The notes beneath the pieces were generated by a model. The model was not told the DNA's origin. It saw nothing but the letters and a program-made list of their open reading frames with translations, and made no database searches. This document shows positions 12,775-22,717 of a DNA stretch of 64,000 nucleotides, one piece after another; position 1 is the first letter of the stretch, and each line of letters begins with the position of its first letter. Made by a program: the position numbers and the translations under genes. The stretch is from Akanthomyces muscarius. Lineage: Eukaryota; Ascomycota; Sordariomycetes; Hypocreales; Cordycipitaceae. The stretch covers positions 3,968,001-4,032,000 of the forward strand of contig NC_079242.1 of assembly GCF_028009165.1 (NCBI RefSeq), written 5' to 3'.

Positions 12775-15700
12775 CAAGTCTCGCAAACATCTTCTGGACA
12801 ATATTGAAGAAGTGTTTTCAGCGTCTCCGCATCTCCATACCAAAAAAAATCTTTGAGCACATCCTGTGTTATATTTGCGCAAGGTGCGTCGAGCTCCTGC
12901 AAGGCGTTTCGCACAATTTGTCTGCTGTCTTGCTGCCGCAGAGCCGAAGGGAACAGTGGCGGCTCGAGGAGAATGCCTTGTCTCTTTTTCTCAACAATCA
13001 GCTGCAGTGCTCTGTTGCGGGTAGAATCGTGGCTCAGTAGGGTCTGCAACATGTCTTGGTTCAGAAATCTCTCGTCTTCCTGCTTCTCGTCCGGAAGCAA
13101 GTTAAACAGCAGTGCCGTAGCCTTCCTCCCGCAGTGAACAATAGTTTCGTTAGTCAATGCTTCTAGAACCTTGTCCGGCGTGCTTATGTCGACAAGCGTA
13201 GACACCAACGTGTAGAAGTGGTCTGCGAGTCCTTCTTTAGCAACGCTTTGAAGGACTGTGGTAGTGTTTTCGCAGTGTGATGTGAATCTCTGCAACGGTG
13301 ACGCTCCGTTCATCAACAGCAACGAGAGAACATCCTTATTATGGGTCATCGCAGCTGTCAGTAGCGGTGGTAACACTGCTGAAGAGCACACATTGGCATT
13401 GACATCAGCGCCTCTGGAGATGAGCAATTCTGCAACCACGTTCTCCCTGGCGTGAATCGATGCATTCAGCGCTGAGCCATACTTCGCACTGTACTCGTTT
13501 ACGTCAACAGCTTCATCGTCTAGCATTTTGCCAACAACAGTGGAAAGTCCGAGATAGGCAGCTACTGCTAGATCTGTCCAGCCAAAGAATGTCTGCTGGG
13601 CCCAGACCTGGCAGTATACCGCACCCCAGATTTTCAAAGGCTGTTCTGAGGTCTTGCAGAGACGGCGTGCCCTCTGCATCCAGCATTGCTTAGCAAAAGC
13701 ATATTGCCTCTCGAAATGTTTCGCCCAATGCCTTGCAGCATATTCCAGGAGTGGATATTCTCGGGTCGAAAGGAGCGGAAGAAGTCGTGATGCGAGCTCC
13801 GGAAGAAGAAGGTATTTTATGCAGCAGCCAGACATCAACGCATGAGAAAAACTAGCATCGGCGAAACGACCTCCCCACTTCGTGTCCGGCGAGCCTGGCT
13901 CAGTTTTCTGAACAAGGTATTCTTGCGCTGTCAAATGGATAAAAGACAGTCTATCGTCATAAATGCCGAGAATAAACCCGGAAAAGTTCTTGACAACTGT
14001 CCCGAAGCCAGTTTTCCAGCATCCTGCCTCCAACTCCGCATGTGTCTCGAAGCCATCATTTTCCAAAGCCAGCGTAAGCGCATAATTGGCCTCCTCCACG
14101 GATAACGGCTTAACTGCAGCGAGAACGATCCGAAGAAGGGTGCTTGTGATTCTTTCATTTGTAGTCTTGTTCAAAATCTTCTCATATGCGTCAGAAACTT
14201 GAGTTGGTACTTCAGCAAGTAGCGCGTCAACGTCACGTCGCCGGCTGTATTGGCTCGGATCTGTCTTCATAATGCGCATGGTCAGATGAAGCCACAAGTA
14301 AGTTTTTGTCCCCTTTGACTTGAGAGTATCCGCTATTTTCTCTCGGTCGGCATCATTGAACTCGCTTGCGAAGCTCTCCATCTCTACATCAATCACGAGG
14401 CCAATGTCATGGCTTATTTCTGTATGCCTTTCGTCGGCATCAAAGCGAAAGTACTCCGTTCGTTTTGACATTGGGCGGAAAGATCTCTCAACATCACCAT
14501 ACGCTCTGCTGGTAATCAGGAACTTGAGATTTGTCCTCGCAGCTGAAGGGCCATCGTCGTAGAAGCTGTCGAGCTTACGGATGAGCTGATCCCGATCTTG
14601 CTTGTTGCATTCGTCCAGGGCATCCAAAACGCAAATTATGTCGCCGCAAGTCGTTTTGTCCGCACAGGTGACTAGAGCGCCCCAGAGGTCTTCAAAGCCA
14701 ATAGTCAAGCTACCCCCGCTTCGTTCAAAAGCTGGCAGTGGATGCTCAATCAAGTCACTCGTAGATTCGTGGCAGAACAGTTGATGAAGAAGAGCGGATA
14801 AGGCAGTGGTTGTCTTGGCACGCTGCACATCGTCATCTTTGAAGAAGAAATAGCACACAGTGGCTACCGAGTTTGTGATTGTCGATGATCCAGTATTGAT
14901 AGTGGTGGTGGTGTTCTTTAAATATCCGTCTTTGATGAGAGTTCGCGCCAGCACGGATTTGCCGCATCCAGGGCCTGCTGTCAACCAGAAAACACCAGAG
15001 TCTGAAGCATCACGCCAAGTCGAAAAGGTTTCGTCCGCAAAGAACCACTCGCAGGTCCCTTTAACCGAATCGGGGTTAAATTCCATGCCACCCTTGTAAT
15101 TACCGGCAGCGGAGTGGAGCGCTCGTAGGAATTCCATCTCTGCATTCTTCTGTCTATCGTCCTTCATCGTCTTGAGGATGCTGTTCTCTGTGTTGCCGAT
15201 CTGCTCCAGCGTTTTGTTATGAGCAGCAAGGGTCTGCACCATCTCTTCGCGTTGCAAAGGCGCGATGTTTGCGACGCATCTGTCGCTGAGCTTGACAATA
15301 TGTGCTTCTTTGCCACTCCAATCACTGTCTCCAGCGACCTTTTGCCAGGCTCGCGAGAGCTTTTTCTCTGACAAGTGGCAAACCGCGCGCACTTGATACT
15401 CCAGCATGTAGGAGTAAACATTCGACAGTGGCTCAAGGAGAATTTTGTAGTGCTCTGATGAGATGGATCGCAGACACACATTTTCATAGTTTCTCCAGTA
15501 TACCTGAAGATCGCCAATAGTTGTAAAACCTTTGACCATGGCCACGTTGTTTGCAAATCCACCGCTCAGAAGCTAAGTAAACGTTAGACGATTAAAGGAA
15601 ACCAAGATCAGAAGCGACGTTGCGTGGAAAAGTTTCATACTGGGATAAATACTGAGACCGTTGACCAGGCGAGCGCTGCATATGGCTGCGAGCTCAGAGA

Positions 15701-16192
15701 TTGTTTCACTACGCCATCCGCCAAAGCCAGAAGTTTGACGAGCTTTTCGAGCTGATCAGAAACTTTGCGGTCTTTGCTGCGTACTGAGAACTTCCACTGC
15801 GCTTTCTCTCGGCGGTCCTGCAAAGACTTGACCAGCGCACGCACCGATTGCGGGTTCGCCAGAACGCCAGACCGGCCACCGTCAACAGCCTCGACGTGTT
15901 TCTCGTAGTCCTTTACAAGCTCAGGCTCCCTCTCGGACAGCGTTCGATATGCGCGTGCCCACAAGTCCTCAGAGACACTTGCGGGATCCTCTGGCGCTGA
16001 AACCGCCGGACTTGTTGGACTCGCGGCGTTGGGCTCGGTGCGTTGGGCTGCTGGCTCCTGAACAGAGAGCTCCACGACGGCTGGCGCGTTGGCCACATGC
16101 TGGGTGCGATCAGGTTGGGGCTCAGACGAAGCCGTCGCAAAATCGTTCTGATGGCGGTCGCGCCGAATTAAACGGCGTATGGCTTTCCTCAT
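12774..16192 (-). CDS. NACHT-domain NLR (STAND NTPase), N-terminal and ATPase part
   Basis: Exon 1 is 16192-15641 and exon 2 runs from 15572 to a TGA at 12774-12776; the 68-nt intron has donor GTATGA and joins VSVFIP to LLSGGF. This yields 1116 residues before the stop. Residues about 70-300 match the fungal NACHT N-terminal domain (LWARAYRTLSEREPELVKDY, AALAWSTV). The NACHT NTPase follows, with Walker A GPGCGKS near residue 384 and Walker B ICVLDALDEC near 502. Downstream are ankyrin-type repeats (SALNASIHARENVVAELLIS, PPLLTAAMTHNKDVLSLLLM). Fungal NLRs of this kind act in non-self recognition and regulated cell death; a role here is inferred from architecture only. The ankyrin array does not end at the stop: it continues at once in another frame (see the next entry), so the gene is either frameshifted or the sequence has a one-base error. 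Confidence 0.85.
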
Positions 16193-17820
16193 TTTGAGAC
16201 TGATTTTGTGTGTGATGCCATGTTGCTACGTGAGGCTGGACGCACCCCCGCACCAGTATTGGCTTGCATATGTAGGCTGACTCTAGAGCCTTTCGGCGCC
16301 TAGCAGCCATTGTCGTCGCTCCCATGGCGTCGTTCGTACAGCGCTCAGTCATGGCGAAAAAGTTCGTTTCAGCATATTGAAATTCGAGTTGTAGATAGTG
16401 GGGAGAGGCGATGCCTCATGTCAACAAAGAGCGGTCCCACGCCGTGGCTATTGTTGCCTTGAGAATAAAAGAGAGAGGAAGAGAAACGGCACTTCTCGCG
16501 CAGCGCAAGATTCTTGGGCATAAACTGCAAACGTCGCAGAGCATAAATGCCCTGGTTTGCGGGAGCGTTTTCGAGTGTCTTCGGATAGTGCGCGAAGCCG
16601 TGCACTTATTCTAAATTCTACACCGAACGAAAAAGGTGGCTTCAGTTTTCAGCAAGAAATATACGCAAGTACCTCTTCGGCAAAAATTGGCTTGAAAGTG
16701 ACTTTGTGGCCATTGGCTGCTTGCCTCAGTAGAGGCGTACAGCTGTCGCGTGCCTCTTGGCAAGCGGATCGCCACAGCCAAGTATAACACTGGGGGGGAG
16801 CGGCTGCCAAGTCGGTAACTGCCTCAGTATTCACCGAGGTGTGCCTTGGCGGTCGCGTGCATCTCGTCAACAACTGCCTATATTTCTACGGTTCGGTATT
16901 GCATTTGAATTACGAATCCCAGAAGGCGGGATCCCCTTTCTTCAGCTCGCCTCACTCTTCAGGCCTAGAACAATGAAAAACAAAAAACAGCTGCGGGAAC
17001 GGGCGCGTCGGGCAAGGCGGGCTGAGTCGGTCGCCGGAACCCTGCCAATCACGCAAGACATGCGTGCCCCATGGACTCTGTCCGAAGTCGAGCCAGTTGA
17101 AACTTTGGGGGGGTGTAGTGCAATCTTCGGCGTGTCCAGAGGTTCGAGACGGGTCCTTCTGGGGCGGAGCCAAGCAGAAGAGAAGAATCCAAAGAAAGAA
17201 ACTGGTTCTTCTGCGACGGATTGTGGGCGCCGCGCTGATGACAGGATGGGGAGGACTGCCCTGAGGGGATCTGAGGCATAAAGGGACGATCCCACGTGGG
17301 CGATCCAAGATGGATGAATGGCTCCTCTGGGGCAATTTGTGGCCCTTGGCCATTTTGCCAAGCTTTAAGCTTAAAAAGTCCGTATTGGTGGCGCATTCGC
17401 TAGTGCCACTTCCGGGGACGACCAGCACGACCAGTTGCAGAAGCGTCGAGTTTTGGTTACTGGTCGACTGGTAAACCGGGGTCGCCAACCGCCACCGTTG
17501 CCTATCGCATGAAATCCTTGGGCGGCGGGCTGCCCCTTCGGTGTCCGTTTTCTGAAAAGCGGTAGGGGCCATCTCAGCCTGTCATGTCGTGCACATGCGA
17601 CAGACTTCTCGTTATGGAGTTTGGCTATCGAAACGCCACACGGGCTCCAGCATGGGTCGTCGCATGCGCCCGTGTAAGCTTGCTCTGAGTATAAGAGAAA
17701 ATCGATTCCCAGAGCTAAAGACTTTTTGTTCCTTCCCGTGTCAATCAGGCTACTCCTCCTCACCCTCCTTTCCCAAGTCTACTCCTCTGGTCTCCGAGCT
17801 GGAACCAATCACCCGTCAAA
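16193..17820. other. Intergenic region, 1.6 kb, between divergent NLR and phosphate symporter genes
   Basis: Bidirectional promoter region. No ORF here has a recognisable domain. It contains a perfect 10-bp palindrome CCCACGTGGG at 17291-17300 and a TATA-like GAGTATAAG near 17688, about 130 bp before the symporter ATG. Confidence 0.55.
17293..17298. promoter_or_regulatory. CACGTG element upstream of the phosphate symporter
   Basis: CACGTG sits inside the palindrome CCCACGTGGG, 522 bp before the symporter ATG. CACGTG is the binding core of the bHLH phosphate regulators Pho4 (yeast) and NUC-1 (Neurospora). Binding here is inferred. The hexamer also occurs by chance elsewhere in the window. Confidence 0.4.
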
Positions 17821-19707
17821 ATGGTTCTTCACGAGTACACTTATGTCTTTGCCATTGGCACCTGCTTTGCCCTTCTCGAGGCTTTCAACAACGGTGCCAG
17901 TACGCTATGCCCCTGCTAAAATCTCAACCTTGGCGCTTTACTAACAGCCTTTCTTTCAGATGATGTTGCCAACGCTTGGGCGACCAGTGTCTCCTCCCGA
18001 TCCATCTCATACAGAGCCGCCATGGTTCTCTGCCTGGTCTTTGAAATGCTTGGTGCGGTCGCCGTCGGTGCCCGCAGCGCCACCACCATCAAGAACGGCA
18101 TCATCCCCGTCGCTGCCTTCCAGAACGACGCTGGCGTGCAGCTCCTCGCCTTCGCCTGCGCCTCGGCCGGTGCCTCCATGTGGGTGATGTGGTGCACGCG
18201 CCACTCTGCCCACGTCTCGTCCACCTACTCGCTCATCTCGTCGCTTGCTGGTGTCGGTGTCGCTACTGTCGGCGCCGGCGGCGTCCAGTGGGGATGGAAC
18301 AAGGGCTCTGGTCTCGGTGCCATCTTTGCCGGTCTGGCCATGGCCCCTGCCATCTCCGCCGTCTTCGCCGCCGTCATCTTCATGCTCATTAAGCTCACTG
18401 TCCACAAGCGCAAGAATCCTGTCCCCTGGGCTGTCTGGACCTCTCCCTTCTTCTTCCTCATTGCCGGCACCGTCTGCACCCTCTCCATTGTCTACAAGGG
18501 CTCTCCCCGCCTGGGTCTCTCCAAGAAGCCCGCCTGGTACATCATTGCTGTCACCCTTGGCGTTGGCTTCGGTCTGTTTGTCATGTCTGCCCTCTTCTTC
18601 GTGCCCTACGTCCACGCCAAGGTTGTCAAGAAGGACTACACTCTGCGCATCTGGCACGTCGTCTATGGCCCCATGCTCTTCTGGCGCCCTGCTCCCGCGG
18701 ATGCCGAGAAGGCCCGCGTCCCCAACTATGCCGTTGTCCAGCACGACACTCCCGAGACTGAGAGCGAGTCTGACGTCCGCCCTCCCAGCGACAACCTCAA
18801 GGGCCAGGACGAGGCCATCTTTGCCAGCAAGGAAGTCGACAGACCTGCCAACAAGAAGTTGATCCTGGCTGAGTGCAACCAGGAGGGTTACCAGAGACTG
18901 ATGGCTGAGGCTCTCGAGGCTCACCACGCCAGACTCCGTCAGGGACGCGGCCCTCTTGGCTGGGCCATGCGCACCCTGCACAACAACCGCATGGGTGCCG
19001 GTTCCATCCACGAGACTGCCAACCTCATCGCTCTCTGCAAGCGTGTCCCTGCCATGATTGTCGCTGCTCTCCTCTACGGTGCTCACTATGACATCCACAC
19101 TGCTCAGGTTGGTATTGAGGGTACTCCCGAGGGCCAGCGCATGGCTCGCGTCTACGATCACGCCAAGAAGTACCCCAACGAAGTCGAGTTCCTGTACTCT
19201 TTTGTCCAGATCATCACTGCCTGCACTGCTTCTTTCGCTCACGGTGCCAACGATGTCGGCAACGCCGTCGGTGTCTGGGCTGTCATGTACGCTGCTTGGT
19301 CCACTGGCAAGGCTGCTGGCGCCAAAGCTCCCGTCCCTCTGTGGCAGATTGCCGTCATTGCCCTCACCATCTGCTTCGGCTTCATCACCTATGGCTACAA
19401 CATCATGAAGGTCATGGGCAACAAGATCACCTACCACTCTCCCAGCCGTGGTTCCTCCATGGAGCTGGGCGCTGCCATCACCGTCCTCATCTTCTCTCAG
19501 TACTCTCTCCCCGTTTCCACCTCCATGTGCATCACTGGCGCCACCGTCGGTGTCGGTCTGTGCAACGGCACTCTCAAGGCTGTCAACTGGAAGCGTGTCT
19601 TCCTCCTGGTTTTCTCGTGGTTCATGACCATTCCCATTGCCGGTCTCATCGGTGGCTGCTTGATGGGCATCTTGCTCAACGCTCCCCACTTTGGCAGCAC
19701 CCGATAG
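17821..19707 (+). CDS. PHO89: PHO89/PHO-4-type phosphate symporter
   Basis: Two exons, 17821-17899 and 17960-19707, with a 60-nt intron (donor GTACGC, CTAAC branch) inside the first signature motif; 608 residues. The PiT (PHO4) family signature occurs twice, as NNGANDVANAWATSV at the N-terminus and HGANDVGNAVGVWA near residue 475, reflecting the internal duplication of this family. Multiple hydrophobic helices surround a central hydrophilic loop of about 200 residues, as in Neurospora pho-4 and yeast Pho89. It is a plasma-membrane sodium-dependent high-affinity phosphate importer, usually induced by phosphate starvation. The ATG context is GTCAAAATGG. The strong codon bias of the coding strand creates a 600-codon shadow frame on the minus strand. 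A CACGTG element and a TATA-like site lie upstream. Confidence 0.95.
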
Positions 19708-19836
19708 ATGTGATGTTTGTTTCCTTTTCTGGCTCATTGTACACGGAGTTGATGATTTGTTTTTTTTAAATACCAAAAGATGGATTAGATTGTTACATAT
19801 TACGCACACATAATATTACAAAGCATGATTTCAAGA

Positions 19837-21195
19837 TCACTCCTCCGTCTGCCCCCGTTGACGATTCATCTGTGCCGCCATTTTTCTCTTTAGAGGCGGA
19901 ATGGCATTCACCAGTCTCAATCCGCCACGCATGGCCATCATAGCGAGCCAGCCCGTAACTCCTGGCTTGTAAATCGCATCGTCTTTGTTAAACCTCTCGA
20001 GCGACTTTTCGACCCGCTCCCATGCATACGAGTGCATCTGCCCCTCGTAATTTGCGATCGCATCCACGATGCCAAGCTCGTCCTTGGCGACGCGCACCAG
20101 ATGATCGCCAAGGATGCGGGCGTCCAGCAGGGCCGTGTTGGCGCCGACGCCGAGACCAGGCGTCATGGTGTGGATCGCGTCGCCAAGGAGCGTGACATTC
20201 GTGCTCGTCCACGGCGCGAGCCGCTCCGTGGTGCGGATATTCAGCGCAAAGCTCGTGCTCGGGTCCGACAGCGCAAACAGCCGCTTCAGATGCGGATGCC
20301 ACGAGGCCGTCTGCTGAAGTAAAAAGGCGTGGATCGCATCGCCGTCCATGGTCGTGATGCCGGCCGGGACGCGGTCGCCGTGCGCGCCGAAGCCGAGCAG
20401 GATGTAGTCGCGCGTGTTGTCAAAGTGCGCGCCGGGCCAGGCGCGGAGCAGCGCTGCGTCGGTGCCGCCGATGCTGCTGGCCGTGGGCTTGTGCGCGTCG
20501 TCCCACGGAAATTCCATGACGTGGATGATGGTGCTGTCGCCACGGGGCGCCTGCACCATGGTCACGCCGCGCAGCATCTGCGGCGTCAGCAGCGCTCTCG
20601 TCTCTTCGTTGAGCGGCGCCTTGGTGCCGAGTCCATACAGGCCGGATTCTTTAATCACGGCATGGGGTAGGTATTGCTTCCTCGTGGGCGAATTGGTGCC
20701 TTCAGCCCCGACAAGCATATCTCCAATCTCGGAGCTACCGTCTTTGAAATGCGCTGTGACGGTGCCGTCTTCTTCATTCTGCGCATAGTGCGAAAAGTGC
20801 TTATCAAACTGCACATGGTCCTCCAGCCCGGTGAGGAGCAGCTGCCGGAGCGTCATGCGGCTCACCGAGTACTCGGCCGCCACGCCGTCGGCCGAGGCGC
20901 GGCTGAAGCCGTCGATGCTGATCAGCTCGTCGAGCTGCTCGGTGAGCATGTTGAAGTAGTCGGGCGTCGCGGCGGCCGTCTGCTGGAAGATGGTGAAGAG
21001 CTCCGGCGGGATGCAGGCGGCGAGGCTGCGCGCACCTTCGGGCGATATGCCCACGCGATACCCCTGCAGGCCGTCGCTGCGCGTGCGGTCGCGCTCAAAG
21101 ACGGCAAAAGAAACATTGGTGTTGGACTTTTTCAATAAGTGCGCCAGGGCGAGGCCGCCGGTGCCAGCGCCGATGATGAGGACGCGGAGTGTCAT
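19837..21195 (-). CDS. FAD-dependent monooxygenase
   Basis: Single exon, 452 residues. The N-terminal Rossmann motif is VLIIGAGTGGLALAHLL. The motif FERD (beta2 end) follows, then MLVGAEGTNSPTR (the DG-type motif of flavin hydroxylases, here with AEG) and the FAD-ribityl motif LLGDAIHTMTPGLGVGAN. These place it in the aromatic-hydroxylase (salicylate-hydroxylase-like, FAD_binding_3) superfamily of NAD(P)H- and O2-using enzymes. No transmembrane anchor is obvious. It is clearly related to the second FAD monooxygenase at 55.5 kb (shared RVLIIG, LALA, FERD, QGYR blocks). Its 3' end is about 130 bp from the symporter's 3' end (convergent). The substrate is unknown. Confidence 0.9.
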   Translation of the reverse strand: MTLRVLIIGAGTGGLALAHLLKKSNTNVSFAVFERDRTRSDGLQGYRVGISPEGARSLAACIPPELFTIFQQTAAATPDYFNMLTEQLDELISIDGFSRASADGVAAEYSVSRMTLRQLLLTGLEDHVQFDKHFSHYAQNEEDGTVTAHFKDGSSEIGDMLVGAEGTNSPTRKQYLPHAVIKESGLYGLGTKAPLNEETRALLTPQMLRGVTMVQAPRGDSTIIHVMEFPWDDAHKPTASSIGGTDAALLRAWPGAHFDNTRDYILLGFGAHGDRVPAGITTMDGDAIHAFLLQQTASWHPHLKRLFALSDPSTSFALNIRTTERLAPWTSTNVTLLGDAIHTMTPGLGVGANTALLDARILGDHLVRVAKDELGIVDAIANYEGQMHSYAWERVEKSLERFNKDDAIYKPGVTGWLAMMAMRGGLRLVNAIPPLKRKMAAQMNRQRGQTEE

Positions 21196-21821
21196 GAGTA
21201 AAATTGATTAGAAATTGTGCAAAAGACTTGGTGTGCAAGTTTCTGATGATGAGTCGCAAGTCAAAGAGACTAAAGGAGACGAGGCGATTTATATGCTTTT
21301 CAACAAAAGACTTGTTTCTTCCTATTCTTCACGACGCCCCGGCCTGAGACGGAGCTGGTGATCCACTTGTCGCCGCTCATCGCCGCTAAATCGCAAAGCT
21401 AGCCCGAAAGGGAGCCGTCGCCGCACGCTGTCGCGGCCAGAAGCCTTCTCAGCCCTACGTAATCTTCCGCTTCTTTTCTTCTTGTTTCCCGGGGTTTTTT
21501 TTTTTCCATTCATCTTCGATCTGACTCATTTTACTGTAGTGGTTGCGAAATCAGATGACGACGACTACACGTACTCACTTGAAATAGTTCCTTCAGGAGC
21601 TGCTGCAGTTTGGCACGTACCGAGCGAATTGTCACACCAGGATATACAAGTAGCTGCGAGCGTGCCCAACGGCAATCAAATCGGCTAATAAAATAATTAA
21701 ATAAATTCACAGTATCCTAAACCGTGTGACTCTCTTCAAGCTCCCGCTCCCACACCTCCCCACCCTCTCAAAGACCTCCGTCTGCCACCGCAGCGCATTC
21801 GCCGGCCTCTGCTATCAATGC
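21196..21821. other. Intergenic region, 0.6 kb
   Basis: Promoter of the FAD monooxygenase plus the 3' flank of the membrane-protein gene. The short plus-strand ORF near 21.5 kb follows a T-rich run and has no recognisable features. Nothing else seen. Confidence 0.5.
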
Positions 21822-22717
21822 TCAAGCAAACGAGTCGGCCGCTACCGCGATCCATATAAGCCACAGGATCAGCGTGTAAAACGTAACCATAGCGAGGAAA
21901 TCTTTGCCCCATTGAACATGAGGCGGTGCTGTCCATACCAGGGTCCAGTGTAGAAGCACATTCATCGAGATCATCTCTAATACGCGCCCTGTATAACTAT
22001 GTAAGTCCAAACAGCGAAGGTGCAAGTCAAACTATACGTACTAGACGTTTGGATACTCAGATCCTCGTATGCGTAAGCGATGGAAACGATCAAGACTACC
22101 ATTGCGCCAAATGCAGCGTCTGTAATATGGCGATCCCTGGTGTCAGCCGCAAATCCATCAAGATCGATCTCGTGTAGTACTGACAGCGGTAGAACACTCC
22201 GGCTGCAGACCGCCGCCATTCCAGGTGCTCGTCCTCGTGCACCGAGTTCAGCAAGTATTGGCCAAGGGGGGGTGCCGAACAGGTTTTCAAAGAGAGAAAC
22301 CTTGGCGTTTTGCATATCCGAGCCACGACCGTGCTTCCAGCGAAAGGCTAGTTTCTCGGCTCGATCGGGTGGGATGTCATGATTGGAGATGAGCGTTTCG
22401 GTCAGGTATTCACGGACCCGCTTCGGCCCAGCTGACCGGTCGGGCAAATGCGCGCCATCTTGGTTGGTAAGATGCAGGTAGTCTGTTTGTGTTTGGTTGA
22501 GTTTGGTGACAATGGCAGTATGCGTGGTGGTCCATATTGAATGGAAAGGTTTCGTCACGTAGGCTGCGTCTAGGTCGCACCTGCCAGTTACGTTCGACGG
22601 CAGCTGCAGGTTAGGTGAACTTTCATGAAGAACGATAATTTTTGGTACAGATACGTATGCATTATAATATGAATATTGGCGATAGCCTAACTCCTGTTGT
22701 ATTGAAGAATTGCCTGA
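21822..22717 (-). CDS. Unrecognised protein with C-terminal membrane helices, 5' end unresolved
   Basis: I do not recognise this gene. A minus-strand frame is open from 22717 and joins, through a 53-nt intron (22041-21989, donor GTACGT, acceptor ACAG), to a second exon 21988-21822; together 280 residues. The first in-frame stop upstream is a TAG just after a pyrimidine tract (CTTCTTCTTCCTTCCTTCG), which looks like a 3' splice site, so an upstream exon with the ATG may exist; none is obvious. The N-terminal part is hydrophilic with two NxS/T sites. The C-terminal part has three hydrophobic segments (FGAMVVLIVSIAYAY, MISMNVLLHWTLVWTA, AMVTFYTLILWLIWIAVA). It could be an intact small membrane protein or the remnant of a larger one. 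It may be functionally tied to the adjacent monooxygenase, but nothing proves this. Confidence 0.45.

Noticed and set aside
12774..12895. An intron with donor GTATGG near 12843 joining the two NLR frames
   Set aside because: Both candidate acceptors (CCAG or AAG) create a TGA at the junction, and the removed segment is good ankyrin-like sequence.
18007..19809. 600-codon open frame on the minus strand opposite the phosphate symporter
   Set aside because: It mirrors the strongly biased codons of the symporter, has no domain and no ATG-supported start; the plus-strand protein has clear PiT motifs.
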